Assembly: GCF_039542305.1 (NCBI RefSeq)
Contig: NZ_BAABHW010000001.1
Coordinates: 372,001 to 436,000 of the forward strand
Source of the DNA: Roseibacterium beibuensis
Lineage (GTDB): Bacteria; Pseudomonadota; Alphaproteobacteria; Rhodobacterales; Rhodobacteraceae
Length of the DNA: 64,000 bases
Direction of reading: 5' to 3'
A program made the translations under genes and the position numbers. Every line of letters starts with the position of its first letter. Within the stretch, counting starts at the first letter, position 1. Below, piece after piece: positions 42,723 to 51,485 of the stretch. The notes below the pieces were generated by a model, which was given only the letters and a program-made list of their open reading frames with translations, had not been told where the DNA came from and ran no database searches.

Positions 42723-42748
42723 GGTCTGTCGGAATATGGAGGTCGATC

Positions 42749-42916
42749 TTACTTGATCTTGCCTTCCTTGTATTCGACGTGCTTGCGCGCGACGGGATCG
42801 TACTTTCGTACGGTCATCTTCTCGGTCATGGTGCGCGCGTTTTTCTTGGTCACGTAGAAGTGGCCGGTCCCCGCCGTGGAGTTCAGGCGGATCTTGATGG
42901 TGGTCGGCTTCGCCAT
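42749..42916 (-). CDS. rpmG: 50S ribosomal protein L33
   Basis: Reading from ATG 42916 gives 55 codons: MAKPTTIKIRLNSTAGTGHF, then YVTKKNARTMTEKMTVRKYD, ending in a Lys-rich tail and TAA. It matches bacterial L33, a component of the large ribosomal subunit, over its full length. Its small size means it is easily missed. It is monocistronic with a strong terminator. Confidence 0.97.
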   Translation of the reverse strand: MAKPTTIKIRLNSTAGTGHFYVTKKNARTMTEKMTVRKYDPVARKHVEYKEGKIK

Positions 42917-43023
42917 GGTGGGCTCCTCGGGTTAAGCGGGGCGGGACGCAAAAACAGCGTCCGCAAATCTGTGGAGTGCGCCTTTTACCTTGGGCGGGGC
43001 AGGAGTCAACCGCGAAAACGCGC

Positions 43024-44295
43024 CTAGAGTGCCCCGCTGGCAAAGCGCCACCCCAGGCCTGCCAGCGCCATCAGGGGCAGGGCCAGGATCAGGTCGAGTT
43101 TGCGCCACAGGATCAGCAGCGCGGCCACCCCCGTCAGGACCACCGCATCCGGCTGCCAGGTCGCCCCCTCGGGCAGCCAAAGGGTCGCGGGGCCGGCGAC
43201 CACCCGCCTGACCTCGGCAAAGACGACATGCAGCGCGAACCAGAGCGAGAGGTTCGCGATGACACCCACGACGGCCGCCGTGATGGCCGACAGCGCGCCG
43301 GTCAGGCGAGGTTGCGTGGCGATCCATTCGACGTAAGGCGCACCCGCGAAGATCCAGAGGAAACAGGGCGCAAAGGTCACCCAAAGCGTGACAAGCGCCG
43401 CCGCGACGCCAAGTGCGATGCCCCCCTCGTAGGCCCCTGCCAGGAACCCCACGAACTCGGTCACCAGGATCAGGGGGCCGGGCGTGGTCTCGGCCAGCCC
43501 CAGCGCGTCCATCATCTGCGCCGTTGTCAGCCAGCCATGGGTCTGGACCACCTCCTGCACCATCCAGGCAAGCACGGCATAGGCCCCGCCAAAGGTCACG
43601 ACGGCAAGCTTGGCGAAGAACAGGCCGATCTCGGCCAGAGTTCCGCCCGGGGCGACCAGCCAGAGGGCGCCAAGCGGCACCAGCCAGATCGCGCCCCACA
43701 GAAGGACGGTGTGCAGGGTACGCGCCATCGGCACGGCATGGGGTGGCGACGTGCCGCCGCCTCTGGCGGTCATCGCGCCGATCAGCCCCGCGCCGAGGAC
43801 GATCAGCGGAAAGGGCAGGGCGAAGACGAACAGGCCCAGAAAGGCGGCGATGGCCAGCGCCCATGCGCGCCTCCCGCTCAGCGCTTTCTTCGAGACGCGC
43901 CACAACGCCTGTGCAACGATGACGATGACGGCGGCCTTGATGCCCAGAAACAGCGCCTCGGCCAAGGGGATGTCGCCATAGGTGGCATAAAGCGCGGCCA
44001 GTGCCAGGATCACCAGCGCCCCCGGCACCACGAAGAAAAGCCCCGCGATCAAGCCGCCGAGCGTGCCGTGCAGCCGCCAGCCGGCATAGGTGGCCAGTTG
44101 CATCGCTTCGGGTCCGGGCAAGAGCATGCAGAAGCTCAGCGCGTTCAGGTATTGCTTCTCGGTCAGCCAGGGGCGGTCTTCGACCAACTCGCGATGCATC
44201 AGCGCGATCTGCGCCGCCGGCCCGCCAAAACTGAGCAGGCCGATCCGTCCGAATACGCGGGTAATCTCGGATAGGGTGGGGGCGGGCGGTTCCAT
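43024..44295 (-). CDS. chrA: chromate transporter, long-chain (two-domain) type
   Basis: This 423-residue membrane protein has the two homologous CHR halves. Half 1 starts ITRVFGRIGLLSFGGPAAQIALMHRELV with FCMLLPGPEAMQLATYAGWRLHGTLGGLIAGLFFVVPG. Half 2 has LFFAKLAVVTFGGAYAVLAWMVQ and ALGLAETTPGPLILVTEFVGFLAGAYEGG. The P-G-P motif in each half is typical of ChrA, which expels chromate. It stands alone, 113 nt from the neighbouring Bax1-type gene. Confidence 0.93.
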   Translation of the reverse strand: MEPPAPTLSEITRVFGRIGLLSFGGPAAQIALMHRELVEDRPWLTEKQYLNALSFCMLLPGPEAMQLATYAGWRLHGTLGGLIAGLFFVVPGALVILALAALYATYGDIPLAEALFLGIKAAVIVIVAQALWRVSKKALSGRRAWALAIAAFLGLFVFALPFPLIVLGAGLIGAMTARGGGTSPPHAVPMARTLHTVLLWGAIWLVPLGALWLVAPGGTLAEIGLFFAKLAVVTFGGAYAVLAWMVQEVVQTHGWLTTAQMMDALGLAETTPGPLILVTEFVGFLAGAYEGGIALGVAAALVTLWVTFAPCFLWIFAGAPYVEWIATQPRLTGALSAITAAVVGVIANLSLWFALHVVFAEVRRVVAGPATLWLPEGATWQPDAVVLTGVAALLILWRKLDLILALPLMALAGLGWRFASGAL

Positions 44296-44355
44296 TGCCG
44301 TGATCTATCCCCGCGCCCGGCGAAAGCCACATGAAACTTCCATGACAGCGCAACG

Positions 44356-44384
44356 AAAAAGGCCGGGCGCTTGGCCCGGCCTTT
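44356..44384 (-). terminator. terminator of the Bax1/YccA gene
   Basis: GGCCGGGC (44361-44368) and GCCCGGCC (44374-44381) form a perfect stem with AAAAA/TTTTT flanks. It follows the stop of the Bax1-type gene (44409) by about 25 bases on the minus strand. Confidence 0.85.
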
Positions 44385-44408
44385 CGGATCGTTTGATGCT
44401 CGCCCCGC

Positions 44409-45146
44409 TTATTCGCGGTTGCCCATGAACTGGAGCAGGAACATGAACAGGTTGATGAAGTCGAGGTAGAGACGCAGCGCGCCCATGATCGCCGACTTGT
44501 CCAGCCATTCCTGATCGCCGTACTGGGCGTGGTCGATGTATTCCTGCTTGATCGACTGGGTGTCGTAGGCCGTCAGGCCTGCGAAGATCAGCACACCGAT
44601 CACCGAAATCGCGAAGGCAACCGCCGAGGAGGCGAGGAAGATGTTCACGATCGAGGCGACGATCAGGCCTATCAGACCCATGAGCAGGAAGGTGCCCCAT
44701 CCCGACAGGTCCTTCTTGGTCGTGTAGCCCCAAAGGCTGAGGCCCGCGAAGGCGATCGCGGTCACGAGGAAGGTCTGGGCGATCGAGACACCGGTGAAGA
44801 CGGCGAAGATCCAGCTGATCGAAAGGCCCATCACCGCGCCGAAGGCGTAGAAGAACAGCTGCGCGGCGGCCGCCGACAGTTTGTTGATGACGGCGCCGAA
44901 GGCGAACACCATGATCAGCGGCGCGAACATCACGACCCAGCCCAGGATGTTGGGCGAAAGCGTGACCGGATCGCGCAGGATGGCCATCAGGGCGGGGTTC
45001 GAGCCGAAGGCCCAAGCCACGCCGGCGGTGACCAGCATGCCCACCGACATGGTGGCATAGACCTTGTTCATATGGGCGCGCAGGCCCTCGTCGATCTGGG
45101 CAGGCAAGGCCCCTGCGCGGGCGCGTGCCGTATGATAGTCAGCCAT
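44409..45146 (-). CDS. Bax inhibitor-1/YccA family membrane protein
   Basis: This 245-residue protein has seven predicted helices (for example YATMSVGMLVTAGVAWAFGS, VMFAPLIMVFAFGAVINKLSA and IVNIFLASSAVAFAISVIGVLI) and the family signature AYDTQSIKQEYID near the end. Bacterial members are linked to control of FtsH proteolysis and calcium leak across the membrane. Length and signature are typical. It is monocistronic. Confidence 0.93.
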   Translation of the reverse strand: MADYHTARARAGALPAQIDEGLRAHMNKVYATMSVGMLVTAGVAWAFGSNPALMAILRDPVTLSPNILGWVVMFAPLIMVFAFGAVINKLSAAAAQLFFYAFGAVMGLSISWIFAVFTGVSIAQTFLVTAIAFAGLSLWGYTTKKDLSGWGTFLLMGLIGLIVASIVNIFLASSAVAFAISVIGVLIFAGLTAYDTQSIKQEYIDHAQYGDQEWLDKSAIMGALRLYLDFINLFMFLLQFMGNRE

Positions 45147-45189
45147 GCAGTCCTCCTAAGACAAACAAACGGCCGGGCGTTAAAAGAAA

Positions 45190-45234
45190 CGCCCATCCTT
45201 GAGCCTGAATATCGGCAAGGATGGGCGGCTTTTC
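45190..45234 (-). terminator. terminator downstream of the DUF1127 gene
   Basis: CGCCCATCCTTG (45190-45201) and CAAGGATGGGCG (45216-45227) form a perfect 12-bp stem with a 14-base loop. On the minus strand TTTCTTTTAA follows, so it most likely ends the DUF1127 transcript before the Bax1 gene. Confidence 0.75.
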
Positions 45235-45311
45235 AAGTCACACGCTCCATTGCGGGGCCCGGCATGCGATAGTTTTTGGCTATCGCAGTCGGTCGTCAGT
45301 TCCGCTCGCGC

Positions 45312-45512
45312 TTATGCACCGAGCGACCACATCGGGCGCAGCGCCTCGCGCAGGGCCTCACCCTCGGTCAGGCCGATGTCACGACGGGCGTAATCGTCAA
45401 GCATGGCGAGATGACGGCGCTGGCGCCAGGTGGCATAGGTGTGGCTCAGGAGGGCGATGGGATTGGACTGGCGCCGCGACGGCGCAAAGCGGTTTGTAGC
45501 AAGCGTGGCCAT
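45312..45512 (-). CDS. DUF1127 family small basic protein
   Basis: This 66-residue protein has an Arg-rich core, TYATWRQRRHLAMLDDYARRDIGLTEGEAL, typical of alphaproteobacterial DUF1127 proteins. Related small proteins influence RNA turnover and phosphate or stress responses in Agrobacterium and Rhodobacter (general knowledge). The ATG at 45512 behind AGAGGTG is preferred to the longer frame. It is divergent from the LysR gene. Confidence 0.85.
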   Translation of the reverse strand: MATLATNRFAPSRRQSNPIALLSHTYATWRQRRHLAMLDDYARRDIGLTEGEALREALRPMWSLGA

Positions 45513-45634
45513 GGCAACACCTCTTTTTGAATGGTGAACAAAGATCAGGCGATCATTTCGATGCTTGATATATGCGCTGCAGCGAGGCATTTTTAAAGTG
45601 AATGTTACTGAAGTTTTGAATCAGGATTTGTGAT

Positions 45635-46489
45635 ATGCCGCGCAACCTCGACATGACCGCCCTTCGCGCCTTCGTGGCCGTGGTTGATGCGGGTGGGGTG
45701 ACGAAAGCCTCGGGCTTTCTGAACCTGACCCAATCCGCCGTTTCGATGCAGCTGAAAAGGCTGGAGGAATCCATCGGGGTGGGGCTCTTCGACCGCTCGT
45801 CGCGGCGGCTTGCCCTGACCGGGGCGGGCGAGCAGATGCTGGGCTACGCGCGGCGCATTCTCGATCTGAATGACGAGGTGCTGGGCCGCCTGACCGCGCC
45901 GGGCTACGTGGGTGAACTGGTGCTCGGCGTGCCGAGCGACATCGTCTACCCCGCGATTCCCCAGGTGTTGCAACGCTTCAACGCGGCCTTCCCGCGGATG
46001 AAGGTGCAACTGGTCTCCTCCTACACCTCGCGGCTGAAACGGATGCTGGAGCGGGGCGAGGCGGATGTCATCCTGACCACCGAAGACCATGTCGGCACGG
46101 GCGGCGAAACCCTGATGGAGCGGCAATTGATCTGGGTCGGGGCCCACAACGGGCAGGTCTGGCGGCAGCGTCCGTTGCGGCTGGCCTTCGAACATGCCTG
46201 CATTTTCCGGCGGGGTGTGCAGGACGCTTTGGACGGTGCGGCGATTTCCTGGGAGATGGCGGTCGAAAGCGACTCGACGCGCACCGTCGAGGCCTCGGTT
46301 TCGGCCGATCTGGCGGTGCATGCCTGTATCGAGGGAACGGAACCGCCCTATGTGGAGCGGATCGACCATAACGGCGCGTTGCCCAACCTGCCGAGGATCA
46401 AGATCAACCTCTACCGCGCGGAACTGAGCCGCAGCGAACCGGCCGCGGCGCTGGTCGACTATATTCGGCAAGCTTACCGCGCCTTGTAA
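45635..46489 (+). CDS. LysR-family transcriptional regulator
   Basis: This 284-residue regulator has the LysR winged HTH at its N-terminus (MTALRAFVAVVDAGGVTKAS, then LNLTQSAVSMQLKRLEESIG) and a substrate-binding domain from about residue 90. It is divergent from the DUF1127 gene, which is the most likely target because LysR regulators usually control the adjacent divergent gene. The 122-bp gap between them is AT-rich near the LysR start. The ligand is unknown. Confidence 0.92.
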   Translation: MPRNLDMTALRAFVAVVDAGGVTKASGFLNLTQSAVSMQLKRLEESIGVGLFDRSSRRLALTGAGEQMLGYARRILDLNDEVLGRLTAPGYVGELVLGVPSDIVYPAIPQVLQRFNAAFPRMKVQLVSSYTSRLKRMLERGEADVILTTEDHVGTGGETLMERQLIWVGAHNGQVWRQRPLRLAFEHACIFRRGVQDALDGAAISWEMAVESDSTRTVEASVSADLAVHACIEGTEPPYVERIDHNGALPNLPRIKINLYRAELSRSEPAAALVDYIRQAYRAL

Positions 46490-46555
46490 TAGCCCGGAGC
46501 GCAAACGCCGCGCGGGCGATTGTCCGAAGAAATCGGGTAAGAATTCGGGCTGCGG

Positions 46556-47251
46556 TCAGGCCGCCAGGGCCTGCATCACCTTTGTCTCGTGCGGCCGGGC
46601 GCAGGGGCGGGCTACCTCGCCATAGGCGTCGGGATTGTCGCGCAGGTCCGGGAAGGCGCGGAACAGCGCCGCGCGGGCCGCGGGTCCCAGCGAACAAAGC
46701 CCGTCACCGGCGGGATGAAAACTCTCGGTCGGGGCGCCTTCGGCATAGATCACCTGATGGCGGTCCAGCATGAGATGGACGTATGTCATCAGGGGGCGCT
46801 CCACCCGGCGGATCTTTTTCCCGTCGACCAGATCCCCTGCGGGCACCAGCACTTCCTCGGCACCGAAGACCAACTGGGCCGTATAGTCGTCGACCAGCAT
46901 GCGATGCTGCGGTGACACCAGAAGCGGACGGTCCACGGTCAAACGGCCGCCCGGCAGGATTTCGACCGGGGCAAGGTCGCCCACGCCGGCCACAAGGCTC
47001 TTGCCGGCCCAACGGACCGGCTGCGCGCCCTCATCGGCGGTCATCACCGGATCGCCGGGGCGCAGTGCCTCGACCGCGACGCGACCGTTGGGGGTGTCGA
47101 TCAGCGTTCCGGCAGCGAAACAGATAACATTGGTGGGGTCGGTGAAGCCCGCGACAGAGCCGTCGGTCATGGAATAGATGCCGTGCGCCCCGCCAAGCTC
47201 GGCATTGGCCGAAACCGCCTCGCGCCCCTGCGCGTCGAAAAACTCGGTCAT
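46556..47251 (-). CDS. Hint-domain protein (Hint_2)
   Basis: This 231-residue protein is a short N-terminal extension followed by a Hint domain beginning at Cys44 (NVICFAAGTLIDTPNGRVAV). Further blocks are ALRPGDPVMTADEGAQPVRW and PLLVSPQHRMLV (the conserved His). Such stand-alone Hint_2 proteins are common in Rhodobacteraceae, usually without flanking exteins, and may be autoproteolytic remnants or processing domains of secreted proteins. The ATG at 47251 is chosen on the GGAGCGAGG upstream. Function unknown. Confidence 0.85.
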   Translation of the reverse strand: MTEFFDAQGREAVSANAELGGAHGIYSMTDGSVAGFTDPTNVICFAAGTLIDTPNGRVAVEALRPGDPVMTADEGAQPVRWAGKSLVAGVGDLAPVEILPGGRLTVDRPLLVSPQHRMLVDDYTAQLVFGAEEVLVPAGDLVDGKKIRRVERPLMTYVHLMLDRHQVIYAEGAPTESFHPAGDGLCSLGPAARAALFRAFPDLRDNPDAYGEVARPCARPHETKVMQALAA

Positions 47252-47405
47252 CGCCTCGCTCCGATCCTTTTCGGCACAGCCACGGGTGCCCCCCAGCAGC
47301 TCTGCCGTCACCACACAGCTTCAGCGATAGGAGCGGATTCGCACCCGGATTGGATCGGACTGTGGCAAGAAAAGGTCAGATGGTCCGATACGGGAAACGA
47401 TCGGA

Positions 47406-48368
47406 TTACGAGATGGAGACAACGACCTTGCCCGCGACCTTGCGCGTCTTGAGAAGGTCCAGCGCCTCGGCGGCCTGTTCCAGCGGGCGCGTCGCGCCGA
47501 TATGCGGTGTGATCTGCCCGGCTTCATACATGCCCATCAACTGCCGCAGGCTTTCGGTCAGGACCTGCGGCGCGAATTTGAGGTATCCGCCCCAGTAAAG
47601 CCCGAGCACGTCGATATTCTTGACCAGAAGGTGATTGGCCGGGATCTGCGGAACGTCGCCACTGGCAAACCCGATGGCAAGGATGCGGCCCAAGGGGTTG
47701 GTCGCGCGCAGGGCCGCGGTGAACATGTCACCGCCCACGGCATCATAGACTACGTCCGCGCCGCCAAGCGCCTTCACCTCGGTCCTCAGATCCACCTCCT
47801 CGGCGTCGAACAGGTGATGCGCCCCCGCCGCCCGGGCCGCGTCGAGCTTGTCCTGCCCGCGTGCCACGGCGATCACCTCGGCCCCGAGGATCGCGCCCAG
47901 TTCGACGGCGGTCAGCCCGACACCGCCCCCGGCCCCCAGCACCAAAAGCCGTTCGCCCGGTTGCAGGTTCGCCCGATGCGTCAGCGCCACGTGGCTGGTG
48001 CCATAGGCCACGATAAACCCCGCCGCGTGGGTGTCTGGCATGGCGTCGGGAATGGCGACGCAGCGTTCGGCCTCGAAGACGCCGTAGTCTGCCAACCCGC
48101 CGGAGCCTGCGAAAACGGCCACGCGCGTGCCCGGCGCGGGGGAGGTTGCGCCCGGGCCAAGCGCCTCGACCGTTCCGGCGATCTCCATGCCCAGGGTGAA
48201 GGGCGGCTCCGGCGTGTCCTGGTAGCGACCGCGCATCATCAGCAGGTCGGCAAAATTCAAGCCGCAGGCCGCAATGCGCACCAGCACCTGACCGGGGCCG
48301 GGGGCCGGGCGATCTGTTTCCACCAGTTCCGGTGCGGTGTCGAAGCCCGTGACCTGAAATGCGCGCAT
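47406..48368 (-). CDS. zinc-independent quinone oxidoreductase/alcohol dehydrogenase-like protein (NADPH:quinone reductase family)
   Basis: This 320-residue medium-chain reductase has the GroES-like N-terminal domain (PGPGQVLVRIAACGLNFADLLMMRGRYQ) and the cofactor motif VLGAGGGVGLTAVELG. No zinc-cysteine cluster is present, as in the quinone oxidoreductase group. VYDAVGGDMFTAALRATNPLGRILAIGFASG is a family block. The ATG at 48368 starts MRAFQVTGFDTAPELVETDR. The gene is divergent from the XRE gene and its substrate is unknown. Confidence 0.9.
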   Translation of the reverse strand: MRAFQVTGFDTAPELVETDRPAPGPGQVLVRIAACGLNFADLLMMRGRYQDTPEPPFTLGMEIAGTVEALGPGATSPAPGTRVAVFAGSGGLADYGVFEAERCVAIPDAMPDTHAAGFIVAYGTSHVALTHRANLQPGERLLVLGAGGGVGLTAVELGAILGAEVIAVARGQDKLDAARAAGAHHLFDAEEVDLRTEVKALGGADVVYDAVGGDMFTAALRATNPLGRILAIGFASGDVPQIPANHLLVKNIDVLGLYWGGYLKFAPQVLTESLRQLMGMYEAGQITPHIGATRPLEQAAEALDLLKTRKVAGKVVVSIS

Positions 48369-48670
48369 CTTGTCGTCGTCCCTGCCGTGATCCCGTGTTC
48401 CGGGGCCAAACCTAGCGGGGCCGTGCCCCGTGGGCCAGCCCCGCGCGCTGCTGTCACGTCGACGCACAGGCCATAAGCGCGTATGCCACGTCCACGCTCC
48501 TTCCCCGAAGGCACGCGAGTTGCCGCGACAATTCTTCCACTTGGGATTGATCCCTGGATGTGGCGCGCTAACTTTGCACTGTCGCCCGGGTTGAGTGGCA
48601 CTCGCCATGTGGTTTCAAGTCTGCCCCACGGCATTGGAAGACAGGTTTGGCAATGAAAAAGGAGAGCGTC
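48369..48670. promoter_or_regulatory. gap between the quinone reductase and XRE genes
   Basis: This 302-bp gap between divergent genes should hold both promoters. It has a small GC-rich hairpin-like block near 48405-48440 and AT-poor sequence otherwise. I see no convincing promoter pair or operator. Confidence 0.35.
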
Positions 48671-49057
48671 GTGAAGCACCCTGTGGATGTTCACGTCGGC
48701 AAGCGGGTCCGGCATCGTCGATGGATGGTGGGCATGACCCAGCAGCAGCTGGCCGAAAAGGTCGGCATCAAGTTCCAGCAGATCCAGAAATACGAGACCG
48801 GCATGAACCGCGTCAGCGCGTCGCGCCTGTGGGATATCGCCGAGGCGCTGTCGGTCCCGGTCAGCTACTTCTTCGAGGGCATGGACAGCGTCGATGTGGT
48901 GTCGCCCGAGGCGGCATCCGGGGCGTCGAACCTTCCCAGCGATATCCTTGCCGACAAGGAGGCGCTGGAACTGGTCCGGTCCTACTACGCGATCCCCGAG
49001 AACCAGCGCCGCCGCCTGTTCGAACTGGCGCGCGTGCTGTCGGACGCGGCCGCCTGA
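48671..49057 (+). CDS. XRE-family transcriptional regulator
   Basis: This 128-residue DNA-binding protein has an XRE helix-turn-helix, MTQQQLAEKVGIKFQQIQKY followed by ETGMNRVSASRLWDIAEAL, and a C-terminal helical segment (DKEALELVRSYYAIPENQRRRLFELARVL). The form (opening PVDVHVGKRVRHRRWMVGMT) is common in Rhodobacteraceae. I choose GTG 48671 because AAGGAG sits six bases upstream; ATG 48653 would add six residues without a good site. It is divergent from the quinone reductase gene. Confidence 0.88.
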   Translation: MKHPVDVHVGKRVRHRRWMVGMTQQQLAEKVGIKFQQIQKYETGMNRVSASRLWDIAEALSVPVSYFFEGMDSVDVVSPEAASGASNLPSDILADKEALELVRSYYAIPENQRRRLFELARVLSDAAA

Positions 49058-49147
49058 AACGGCGTCACGCTTGACCCCGGGCGGGGTTGATGCAACCTCG
49101 GCGGGCGCTGTTTCCAGACCGGCGGCCCCGCCGTACCGAGGTTCCCG

Positions 49148-49996
49148 ATGACTCCAAACGTGCCCTCGCCCGGGCTCCCTCTCTCGTCTCGCATTCCGCC
49201 GCACGAGGTGCCGGCGATCATCGCGACGGCCCATGCCCTGGCCGAAGCCGCGCGCAAGGCGACATTGCCCTATTTCCGCTCGGACGGGCTGACCTCCGAC
49301 AACAAGGCTGCGGGCGGGTTCGATCCGGTGACCGCCGCCGACCGCGCCGCCGAGGCCGCGATGCGGGCCGTTCTGGCCGAACGCCGCCCCGATGACGGGG
49401 TTCTGGGCGAGGAAGAAGAGGCGACCGCAGGCACCTCGGGCTACACATGGGTGCTCGACCCCATTGACGGGACGCGCGCGTTCATCTCGGGCGCGCCGAC
49501 ATGGGGTGTCCTGATCGCGCTTTGCGATGCCGAGGGGCCGGTCTATGGCATCATCGACCAGCCCTATATCGGCGAACGGTTCGAGGGGGGATTGGACCGC
49601 GCGCGCCTGACCGGGCCGCGTGGCGGGCGGGTCCTGTCGGTTGCCCCGTCGCTGTCTCTGGCGGACGCGACGCTTTTCACCACCTTTCCCGAGGTCGGAA
49701 CGCCCGAGGATCGGCGCGGATTCGAGGCGGTCCGCGACGCCGTGCGCCTGACGCGCTACGGGATGGATTGCTACGCCTATGCCCTTCTGGCGGCCGGTCA
49801 GATCGACCTCGTGATCGAAGCCGGGCTGCACCCCTACGACATTTGCGCCCCCATCGCGGTGATCGAAGCCGCGGGCGGGATCGTCACCGATTGGCGGGGC
49901 AACCCGGCCCATGGCGGTGGCCGCGTCCTGGCGGCCTCCAGCCCCGCGCTCCATGCCGAGGCGCGGGCGCTTCTGCAGGGGGCTGTCGGTGGCTGA
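49148..49996 (+). CDS. hisN: histidinol-phosphatase, inositol monophosphatase type
   Basis: This 282-residue phosphatase has the IMPase metal site: the acidic EEEEATAGTSGYTWVLDPIDGTRAFISG (DPIDGT) and the late block LHPYDICAPIAVIEAAGGIVTDW. The sequence fits the HisN subgroup, which performs the penultimate step of histidine synthesis, but an inositol or sugar phosphatase is not excluded. No other his genes are near. Its end overlaps the broken deaminase gene by 8 nt. Confidence 0.85.
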   Translation: MTPNVPSPGLPLSSRIPPHEVPAIIATAHALAEAARKATLPYFRSDGLTSDNKAAGGFDPVTAADRAAEAAMRAVLAERRPDDGVLGEEEEATAGTSGYTWVLDPIDGTRAFISGAPTWGVLIALCDAEGPVYGIIDQPYIGERFEGGLDRARLTGPRGGRVLSVAPSLSLADATLFTTFPEVGTPEDRRGFEAVRDAVRLTRYGMDCYAYALLAAGQIDLVIEAGLHPYDICAPIAVIEAAGGIVTDWRGNPAHGGGRVLAASSPALHAEARALLQGAVGG

Positions 49997-50473
49997 CATC
50001 CTGATCCGCAACGCGCAGCTCGCGTTGACGATGGATGATGCGGGGCGCGAATTGCGGGATGTGGATATCCTGATTTCGGACGGCGTGATTTCGGATATTG
50101 GCCAAGGGCTTGTCGCCGATTGTGAAAGCATTGATGCCCGTGGGTGCCTTGTCACGCCGGGCTTGGTGAACACGCACCACCACCTCTACCAGAGCCTGAC
50201 CCGCGCGGTGCCCGGTGCGCAGGATGCGGCGAGGATTGCGGCCAGATCGCCCTGGCCTACCGCGCGGATATCGCGATCTGGGACATGACCGGGATCGAGG
50301 CTGCGGGCAACTGGGATCCGGCCGCGCTGCTGCTGGCCGGGCCGACACGGGTCCGCGACCTGCTGGTGAATGGGCGCCGCGTGGTTGCGGAGGGGCAGGT
50401 CACGACGATCGACCTGCCTAGGGTGATCGAGCATCAGACCCGGCTGGTGCAGGCGCTTGCGAACCGTGCCTGA
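49989..50473 (+). pseudogene. 8-oxoguanine deaminase-like amidohydrolase, internal deletion and frameshift
   Basis: The first 80 codons from GTG 49989 match the N-terminus of 8-oxoguanine deaminase (ADILIRNAQLALTMDDAGRE, ARGCLVTPGLVNTHHHLYQSL with the metal HHH pair). At about 50228-50234 the frame changes and the remaining bases match only the C-terminus (DCGQIALAYRADIAIWD, LLLAGPTRVRDLLVNGRRVV). Roughly 290 middle codons, including the rest of the active site, are missing, so it cannot work. It overlaps the end of hisN by 8 nt. Confidence 0.88.
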
Positions 50474-50681
50474 TGTATCAATTTTCGGATCAGAAATGGA
50501 GGGAGTTAGGCGGTTATCGCCAACATTATTGTTATTTTTAAATCTATCCAAAACCCATCCACAGAAATTTCCACAGGCAGAGATCCGCGTCTTTCCGGCG
50601 TCTTCGCGCAAGTCCTTGCAGGGCGTCGCGGCCGAGGTCATCCTCCGTGCGAGGCTTAACACGAGCAAGGAGACGCACAGA
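50474..50681. other. AT-rich island between the deaminase remnant and the CAP gene
   Basis: This 208-bp gap includes a strongly AT-rich stretch (50520-50580), unusual for the window, with CATCCACAG and TTTCCACAG about 10 bases apart. It may be remnant DNA from the event that deleted the deaminase, or a promoter for the CAP lipoprotein gene. No coding or RNA gene is seen. Confidence 0.35.
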
Positions 50682-51146
50682 ATGCTCCGACCGATCCTGA
50701 CCCTTCTGACCGCTTTGGCCTTGGCGGCCTGTTCATCGGCCCCCGGCACCACACGCCTGTCTCCGAGCGAAAGTTTCAGCATCGCGTCGGCTGGCACCCA
50801 GCTTTCCGTGGAGCGGGCGCAAACCGGAATCGTGCGCCCCTTGGCGCACAGTTCGGCCCTTCAGGCGGCGGCCGCCGATCACGCGGAATACCTTAGCCGG
50901 ACAGGCGGGTTCAGCCATGACGGGCAGGGCGGGTCGACCTTGCAGGATCGTGTGCGGCGGGCCGGCTATTCCGCCTGTCTCGCGGCCGAAAATATCGCGC
51001 GCGGGCAGCCGGATATGCGCGGCGTTCTGACCGACTGGATGGCGTCCTCCGGGCATCGCGACAACATCCTGAACGTGCGCCTGACCGATTACGGGATCGC
51101 GCGGGCGGGCTCGGTCTGGGTTCTGGTCCTCGCACAGCCCTGCTAG
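50682..51146 (+). CDS. CAP-domain (SCP-like) lipoprotein
   Basis: This 154-residue lipoprotein has a lipobox MLRPILTLLTALALAACSSA (Cys17) and a CAP domain. Within it are the His of GGFSHDGQGGSTLQDRVR, the Glu of ACLAAENIARGQP and the His of MASSGHRDNILNVRL, the metal/active-site set. It ends LVLAQPC with a final Cys that could pair with Cys in YSACLA. AAGGAG precedes the ATG at 50682. Function of bacterial CAP proteins is unclear. Confidence 0.88.
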   Translation: MLRPILTLLTALALAACSSAPGTTRLSPSESFSIASAGTQLSVERAQTGIVRPLAHSSALQAAAADHAEYLSRTGGFSHDGQGGSTLQDRVRRAGYSACLAAENIARGQPDMRGVLTDWMASSGHRDNILNVRLTDYGIARAGSVWVLVLAQPC

Positions 51147-51271
51147 GCCTGTTCTGTAAGCGGCTGACCGGGCCGGAACAGGTCCTTGGAGCGTCCTGAC
51201 GGAACCTGACGCGTCGCTGCGGGTTGTGTCTGCAGACGACGCAAATTCAGCAGTTTCCAAGGAGACGAGCA

Positions 51272-51466
51272 ATGGACACGTGGATCTTTCTCGCCGCCCT
51301 TTTCTTTTTGACGATGGGGATCTTCCTCACCTGGGCGACCATCAGCAAGCGCCGTACGGAACAGCGGCTGAACGACCCGAATGCGCCGAAATCGTCGCTG
51401 GCCAAGGACGGTCCCGGGCCGAACCCTGTCACGGCTCCGCGTCGGGGAGAGCCGCAGCCGCGGTGA
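51272..51466 (+). CDS. small single-span membrane protein
   Basis: This 64-residue protein has one membrane helix (WIFLAALFFLTMGIFLTWATI) and a charged, Pro-rich tail (SKRRTEQRLNDPNAPKSSLA). AAGGAGA lies seven bases upstream of the ATG at 51272, which supports translation. It is not recognised. A strong terminator follows. Confidence 0.65.
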   Translation: MDTWIFLAALFFLTMGIFLTWATISKRRTEQRLNDPNAPKSSLAKDGPGPNPVTAPRRGEPQPR

Positions 51467-51485
51467 TCCGATCCACCAAAGATGC

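Noticed and set aside
47252..47405. Inverted repeat ATCGGAC/GTCCGAT between Hint and the quinone reductase
   Set aside because: Only a 7-bp stem with a long loop and no T-run; too weak to list as a terminator or operator.
50520..50590. Possible oriC or DnaA-box cluster
   Set aside because: Only two words with one or two mismatches from TTATCCACA occur, and no dnaA, hemE or dnaN-type context is present; kept as a low-interest island instead.
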